The translations under genes were made by a program, and so were the position numbers. 64,000 nucleotides of DNA from positions 69,438 to 133,437 of the forward strand of contig JBBHKE010003171.1 in NCBI GenBank assembly GCA_037447655.1, in the 5' to 3' direction. Shown in pieces: positions 59,221-64,000 of this stretch. Position 1 is the stretch's first letter, and every line of letters starts with the position of its first letter. The notes beneath the pieces were generated by a model that saw only the letters and a list, made by a program, of their open reading frames with translations, had not been told where the DNA came from and searched no databases. The stretch comes from Zygnema cylindricum (taxonomy: Eukaryota > Streptophyta > Zygnematophyceae > Zygnematales > Zygnemataceae).

Positions 59221-59776
59221 ATCCTTAGGGCATGTTCCCATGTAACCCAAACTTAGTTACACACACACAGAGAGAGAGAGGGAGAGGGATGGAGAGAGAG
59301 GGAGAGAGAGGGAGAGAGTGGGAGAGAGAGGGAGAGAGAGGCTCCTTTACGGACTTTGTTGTTGGGAAATGATATCCGTTCCTCGAGACCCCTCCACGGC
59401 CCGTGCACGGAAAAAATTTGGTACATGCTGGAAACAGACAGTAGGTTTTTTTTTTCGTTCTCCTTGTACTGCAAAGAGTTTTCAAAAGCGTGTGACGCGT
59501 GCTACAACACCTTCCTATTCGCTTTTAATTTGTTACTTTTAACTATATTCTCCTCCCTTGGTGATTTCGGTAGAAGTTGGAAGATGAGCTGGAATGACAC
59601 AAATGTGGGTCGAAACAGGCAAGACTACAAATTGTGGTTCATTTAAAGTTCGAAGACGACGCAAATTGCATTGTGTTATTTTCATTTTTTTGATACGGCT
59701 GAAGTTTTTCTCGTTGTGGGCTAAGTTTTAGGAAGAAAAAATTCCTTACTTTATCACATTGGAACATGCCCTTATC
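59221..59776. repeat. TIR-type dispersed repeat, short copy
   Basis: The left end has TTAGGGCATGTTCC and the right end GGAACATGCCCTTA. An AGAGGG microsatellite occupies about 59263-59341. It aligns with 19781-20702. Confidence 0.65.
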
Positions 59777-59850
59777 TCCAAACGCCAACGCTTTACCTTG
59801 TTTGTACGGAAAGATGTCGCCGACAAAGACGTTTTACCCAATATTTTAAG

Positions 59851-60156
59851 CATAGTTCAAAAGTAGGCGTTTTTATGATAGGCCTGTGGTCGGCACCTTT
59901 ATCGTAAGTTGTGTTATGGGCTTTTCATATGATCTTCTTAGATCGCTACTTTGATCAGCAACCGTCCGATCGTAAAAATCTGACGGCGTAAATAAAAAAA
60001 TTTGGTCCGAATGTTTTAATTCTTCCAATTTTTGGTCCGAACGTTTTGATTGTTCCACATAGGTTCGAATACAATATGGGTCTTAAGGTCATATTGTATG
60101 TTTTGCATACAATAGGCACATTGAATGGGCCTACTTTCACCTACTTTTGAACTATG
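59851..60156. mobile_element. hAT-like MITE, complete short form (306 bp)
   Basis: CATAGTTCAAAAGTAGG and its complement form the ends. The flanks are ATTTTAAG (59843-59850) and ATTTTAAA (60157-60164), an 8-bp target duplication with one mismatch. The interior carries ACCGTCCGATCG, ATCTGACGG and AATATGGGTCTTAAGG, shared with 1363-1573 and the right end of 52257-53540. Confidence 0.8.
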
Positions 60157-60292
60157 ATTTTAAACCTTCTGTCTTGCTTTCACGTTTGTGCCGGCATGGG
60201 AAACTGTATTGCACGGATCCAAGTTAGACGTACGGTCCGCGATAAGAATATCCAAAATCCGTACGTGCATCAAAAATAGCGCCACCAACGTC

Positions 60293-60509
60293 ACACCGTG
60301 TATCGATATTCGCGTCATATTTTTTTCGCCGCTTCAACCAGCCTTTCTCTGTGCACACGTGTCCAGTTTCGGTTTGAAAACCTCTTATCTGAAGACTCAT
60401 CACGAGCGTTGGATTTGTTGTCCCGCGGACCTTCGGATCCGTAGACCCAAGGAGGAAAGATGATTTAAGTGGCGCGAAAAACATTGACGCTAATAACACT
60501 ACATGGTGT
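60293..60509. repeat. Diverged copy of the ACCGTGTATCG MITE
   Basis: Starts ACACCGTGTATCGATATT and ends TGACGCTAATAACACTACATGGTGT. The TTTTTTTCGCC and GGCGCGAAAAA blocks mirror each other as in 45130-45336. Confidence 0.6.
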
Positions 60510-62070
60510 GTACTAAATAAACTCCGAATTGACCCACGATTGGAGCCAAACCTCTCACAGTCTAGATTATTAACGCCATCGATTCAAACAACTTTTAAAC
60601 AAGATCTGATTTTTTTGGAGGTCAATTGAAAAAAAAATGAACCAACCACTGTTCCCAATTTCAATTCCAAACAGCTCGCAACTCCAATTTGTGATTTCAA
60701 CAAACGTATCCAGTGTTGAATCGACAATGGAAAAATAGCATTGTACTTCTTCTAGATTCACATTACCTAACGTAATTATTATGCAAAACAGACTCGAGAA
60801 CTATGGTTACACATGGGAGGACAAGGGTACATATCGACACTTGGAGTGATGTCAGCTATGAGGTTAAGACCGATTGAAAGGTAACTTAAAGGATATAATT
60901 TTAAAACTCAGAAATGGGGCATGTTGCTACAACATCAAAATACAAAAGATCACAAGATAGTCCACCGTGGAGTTAAAATATGTAAGAAAACGTAAGAAGA
61001 TTTTATCAAGAACACACGGTGGTAAACCATGTAGGTTTGAGTCATAGTTGTTCATAGCGATTAGTGCGAACGTTTCAATCGCGACGAATTATACGTAACG
61101 AACGCATTGAACCTTTCGAACAAATCGTTAAAAATTGTTAATGAATTTCCTTCCGTACTATTCCGTTCATGTAACACAAAAAAAAATCTACATATAGCGC
61201 AGTTTGTAAGTTTCCCGTTAAATGAGCGCTAAAATATTATAAATATTTAAATAAATATCACACTCAATATTAGTATCGGAATTCCTTTATAAACTGGTAG
61301 CGGAGAATGCGAATCTAGTCTACGCCACAAATGTCGCACACCCGGGTTCGAACGTCCGCATGTGCAATTTTTTATCAAATTCCGTATGTTTGAGCCTATC
61401 TGACAAGCAGCCATGGCCGCCTTCTCTCTGCCTTCTCTCTCTATCTCTCAGACAGCACACGACTGCAAAAAAAATAGTGTGACGTTTCCAACATCTCATT
61501 TCGAAAATGTCTGTACATTTTCGATGAAATGACGTACAACTTCCGTGATATTTCTGTTCAGTTCACTGGACAGAAACTACCAATAACAACGACATATCTT
61601 TTCCTCGAATTCTTTACGTTTCCGTAAAAAACGTACATTTTACGGAAAATATTGTACTTTCCCCGTAAGTTGTCCGTTCAGTTTACCGGACAGAAAGTAC
61701 ATCGCGTTTTTTTGCGACTTTTTCAAAAGTCACGAATTACACGTTTCAATCGGAAAAATTGAAAAAATCGCACGATTTTAACAACTATGGCTTGAGTTCA
61801 ATTGTCGAAGCATCCTTCGAGTCAAAAAGGAGATCTTTTGGTTCTCTTTCTCCAAGGAAGTTTGTATTAAAAAAGCACGGTGGCAAACCATCTAAGTACA
61901 CTGGAACAAAAAAAGTAATTGGCAAAGACGAAACGAAAAATCCGAACGAGAAAGGACACAAACTAAACGGAAAAACACTGTAAAAGAAACTAACACACAT
62001 ACATATTGCAAGAGTACATTGATAGTACATTAGTGCAAAAGGACAAATGCAGATTGTTCCAGAAAGCCTC
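60510..62070. other. Intergenic DNA with one tRNA-like fragment
   Basis: At about 61297-61372, CTGGTAGCGGAGAATGC (A-box-like), GGGTTCGAACGTCC (B-box-like) and a T6 run suggest a SINE or tRNA relic rather than a tRNA gene, because no acceptor stem is evident. A 74-codon lysine-rich ORF at 61759-61983 is not recognisable. No other gene is supported. Confidence 0.4.
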
Positions 62071-62320
62071 TTTTGTGAAAATCAGTCACATCCATAGCTG
62101 TTGCTATCAACCCTAAATACCACTTCAAGAGTAAACAAATGGATATCAAACTGAGTTTTATTAAAAAAAAAAGTCCAAAATAGGGTATTAAGGTGGTTCA
62201 CTTACAAGATTCTGAGATGATCACAAATAGGATGACAAAGCTTTTACTTTCTCCAAAGCTTACATTTCACAGGAAAAAAAGTGGATTAACAAAGACTGAC
62301 AGCTAGGACTGGAGGGGGAG
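62071..62320 (+). pseudogene. Copia RNase H relic with polypurine tract
   Basis: In pieces across frames it reads FCENQS, AINPKYHFKSKQMDIKLSFI, VVHLQDSEMITNRMTKLL and SPKLTFHRKKSGLTKTDS. These correspond in order to the RNase H end at 3-458 (FCDNQAAI, NPKHHFKAKHMDIRLSF, DREMIADMMTKAV). GGAGGGGGAG (62311-62320) is the polypurine tract, and TATTGGAAAG at 62321 resembles that family's LTR start. Stops and frameshifts make it non-functional. Confidence 0.8.
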
Positions 62321-62842
62321 TATTGGAAAGTATTTCTTATCTGTCAGTAGTAGTGCAGTTTGTGAGAGAGTGAGGGAGGACTTAGAAATATTTCGAAGTT
62401 CAGTGCCTAACTTTCGGAGTAAATCCGTGTGACAGTGTACAGCAAAGTACACAGACAGTACGTAAAGAATGTACTTCAGACATATTACGGTACAAACGCC
62501 TAGACTATAGAGACCAACAAATACAAACTCACAGGAAAAAAAAAACAAAAGCATAGCAATAAAAATAATTACCCAATAAAAAGAAGCAAAATCATTCGAG
62601 TTTTCACTTAAAAACGAATAATTATGGAAAATAGATATATAAGAAGGGATAAATACAACAAATTACATTCGATTTGAAAACATTTGTACATTCTTAAATA
62701 AGACTAGAAACAAAAACAAACGCCCTTATCTATTTTCTATTCAACACCTGGGATAACAACCTTAAATCATTAATCAACTATATTTTTATGTTTTCTGAAT
62801 ACTGTGCGATTCTTTTTCCATAAAAATAAAAACATTTTCCAG
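62321..62842. other. Probable decayed LTR and intergenic DNA
   Basis: The first bases continue from the polypurine tract like an LTR start, but no second copy is available to define its end. Otherwise A-rich with no gene. Confidence 0.35.
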
Positions 62843-63071
62843 TCATATTCCGGCTTCCGCGCTTTTCTTCAACTCTTCGAAAGCTGTCAAAAAACATCGA
62901 CAAAGTTTCGAAGGCTCCGGAATTACCTCCCTCGAAGCCCAAATGCAAATTCTCAACGATTCTTTGTAGGAAAGAATGTGGATAATGAGACTCTGTTTAT
63001 AACAAAATTACATAAAATTCAGAACACAAGTAGAAGCTAAAAGGTGCAAAGAGAGGGAGGTAGGGAGAGAG

Positions 63072-63128
<57 letters not shown>

Positions 63129-63446
63129 AGCCTCACCACTAGGCTCTTGAACCTTCGATGCCTGAGCAGCGTGTCCTTGAGCCCCTCCCTGAATCTGTCT
63201 GTCTCCAGTCTCTTCCTGCACCCCATCGCACACACTATGTGCATCAGCAGCTCCTCCTGCAAAAAACATGCGCCCCACCGGACTCACCGCCGAGTCCGCC
63301 TGCCATGCCGCCGCCGAGCCGAAGGTACGGATGGTACAGATGGTACGGGTAGGAGGCAAGGACGAGGGGGGAGAGTGAGAATGCCATGGCTTGGCCGTGG
63401 CGGTGGAGGAGGAGGTGGTAGGGGAGAGAGAGTTGGCTTTAGACAT
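62843..63446 (-). pseudogene. Wax ester synthase/DGAT (WSD-type) fragment: first and last exons only
   Basis: The first exon (63446-63137) has VSPVGRMFF and, in another frame, EELLMHIVCAMGCRKRLETD then RFREGLKDTLLRHRRFKSLVV, matching the N-terminal block of plant WSD O-acyltransferases. A donor GTGAGG follows. The two frames meet at a 6-A run (63261-63266), so there is a one-base frameshift. Only about 140 bp later, after AAACAG, is the C-terminal block (62992-62843): LIIHILSYKESLRICIW then EVIPEPSKLCRCFLTAFEEL, ending KKSAEAGI and TGA. The middle with the HHxxxDG active site is missing. WSD enzymes esterify fatty alcohols or diacylglycerol at the ER; this copy cannot. Confidence 0.7.
63059..63125 (+). 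repeat. GA microsatellite
   Basis: GAGAGA runs within the short gap between the two WSD exons. The Ser-Leu repeats in minus-strand ORFs come from this tract. Confidence 0.95.
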
Positions 63447-63548
63447 TTTGCTCCTCAGATTTATTTTCCTTCTCAGTTTTGTTATTCAGTTGATAGGGAG
63501 TGATCGAGGGAGTGGAGTGAGAGTGTGAGACAGAAAGAGGAATATATT

Positions 63549-64000
63549 ATTGTTCAAAAGTAAGCTTTTTTATGGTAGGCCTTTGGTAGGTGCACAAAAC
63601 TTTGCACAAAACTCGCGCAACGTAGGCATACTGTGTGTGTTTGCGTCATGCACACTTTTGTACGAACGTCTGAATCTGACGTAAGATCAAAGTACAGCGC
63701 ATGCCGCCGCACGAAATTTTTAAGCGAACTGACACGGCGTAGGATGACATTCCGCAGGGAAAAAAACCGGGAAAAAAAAAAGGCTGACGAGCAACCAAAC
63801 AAAATTTCTACCGTGAATGAACCACGGGAAAAAAAAAAGTAGATTACAGATCGAGCAAACCAGCCACAAACTAAAAACTGCCAAAGAAAGGAATACAGTT
63901 AAGGCAACATCCCAACATTGCATAAAATGTAAGGAAACACTATATGCGGTTCTCTAGTTCACTGCACCGCCTATATGCGGTTCTCAAGTTCACTACACCG
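63549..64000. repeat. Second copy of the long hAT-like element (left part, runs off the window)
   Basis: It matches 52255-52720 nearly base for base, from TTCAAAAGTA.GCTTTTTTATG to CGGTTCTCAAGTTCACT, with an A/T-rich left tip (TATTGTTC against CATAGTTC). Confidence 0.8.

Noticed and set aside
63126-63503. Plus-strand 125-codon Arg-rich ORF
   Set aside because: It is antisense to the WSD fragment, whose minus-strand frames show recognisable family blocks.

Overview
This window looks like nuclear DNA of a plant (streptophyte). It is AT-rich and dominated by repeats: Ty1/copia and Ty3/gypsy LTR retrotransposons, miniature inverted-repeat elements, a TRIM-like element and microsatellites. The only host genes I can support are a multi-exon receptor-like kinase, present twice, and a fragment of a plant-type wax ester synthase/diacylglycerol acyltransferase. 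I cannot name the species.

Layout. 1-1362 is the 3' end of a copia element (RNase H, polypurine tract, LTR), inserted into a hAT-like MITE whose right half follows to 1573. 4546-12323 is a complete, young Ty3/gypsy element with matching 5-bp target duplications. Its gag and pol are in different frames, joined by a textbook -1 frameshift signal, and pol has one in-frame stop. 12595-18486 is a pair of 467-bp inverted arms. Between them sits a very young non-autonomous copia-type element (13805-17938) that encodes only Gag plus a decayed RNase H tail and is primed by the anticodon half of initiator tRNA-Met. 18487-22127 holds dispersed TIR elements and little else.

The core is an inverted duplication. 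A receptor-like kinase gene on the minus strand (38210-51639, 13 exons, 752 codons, all phases consistent) is intact by eye. Its plus-strand partner (22128-31364) keeps exons 1-8 only and carries a stop, frameshifts and a lost splice donor. The two copies face each other tail to tail, and a decayed copia element (31785-37667) lies between them. Intron 1 of the pseudogene contains a cluster of TRIM-like elements whose LTRs hold a tRNA-like sequence; in one LTR the B-box region is amplified into about 27 tandem 55-bp units. A solo LTR of the same family lies in intron 10 of the intact gene.

52029-64000 is mostly nested TIR elements, CGTAC-rich internally repetitive DNA, another copia RNase H relic (62071-62320) and a wax-synthase pseudogene reduced to its first and last exons (62843-63446).

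The intact kinase should be a plasma-membrane protein: signal peptide, three Cys-rich PAN-like modules separated by proline-rich linkers, one membrane span and a cytosolic Ser/Thr-type kinase with an unusual activation segment. The retroelements show an autonomous/non-autonomous pair (1-1362 and 13805-17938). Three unrelated families also share the primer-binding variant TGGTATCGGAGC.
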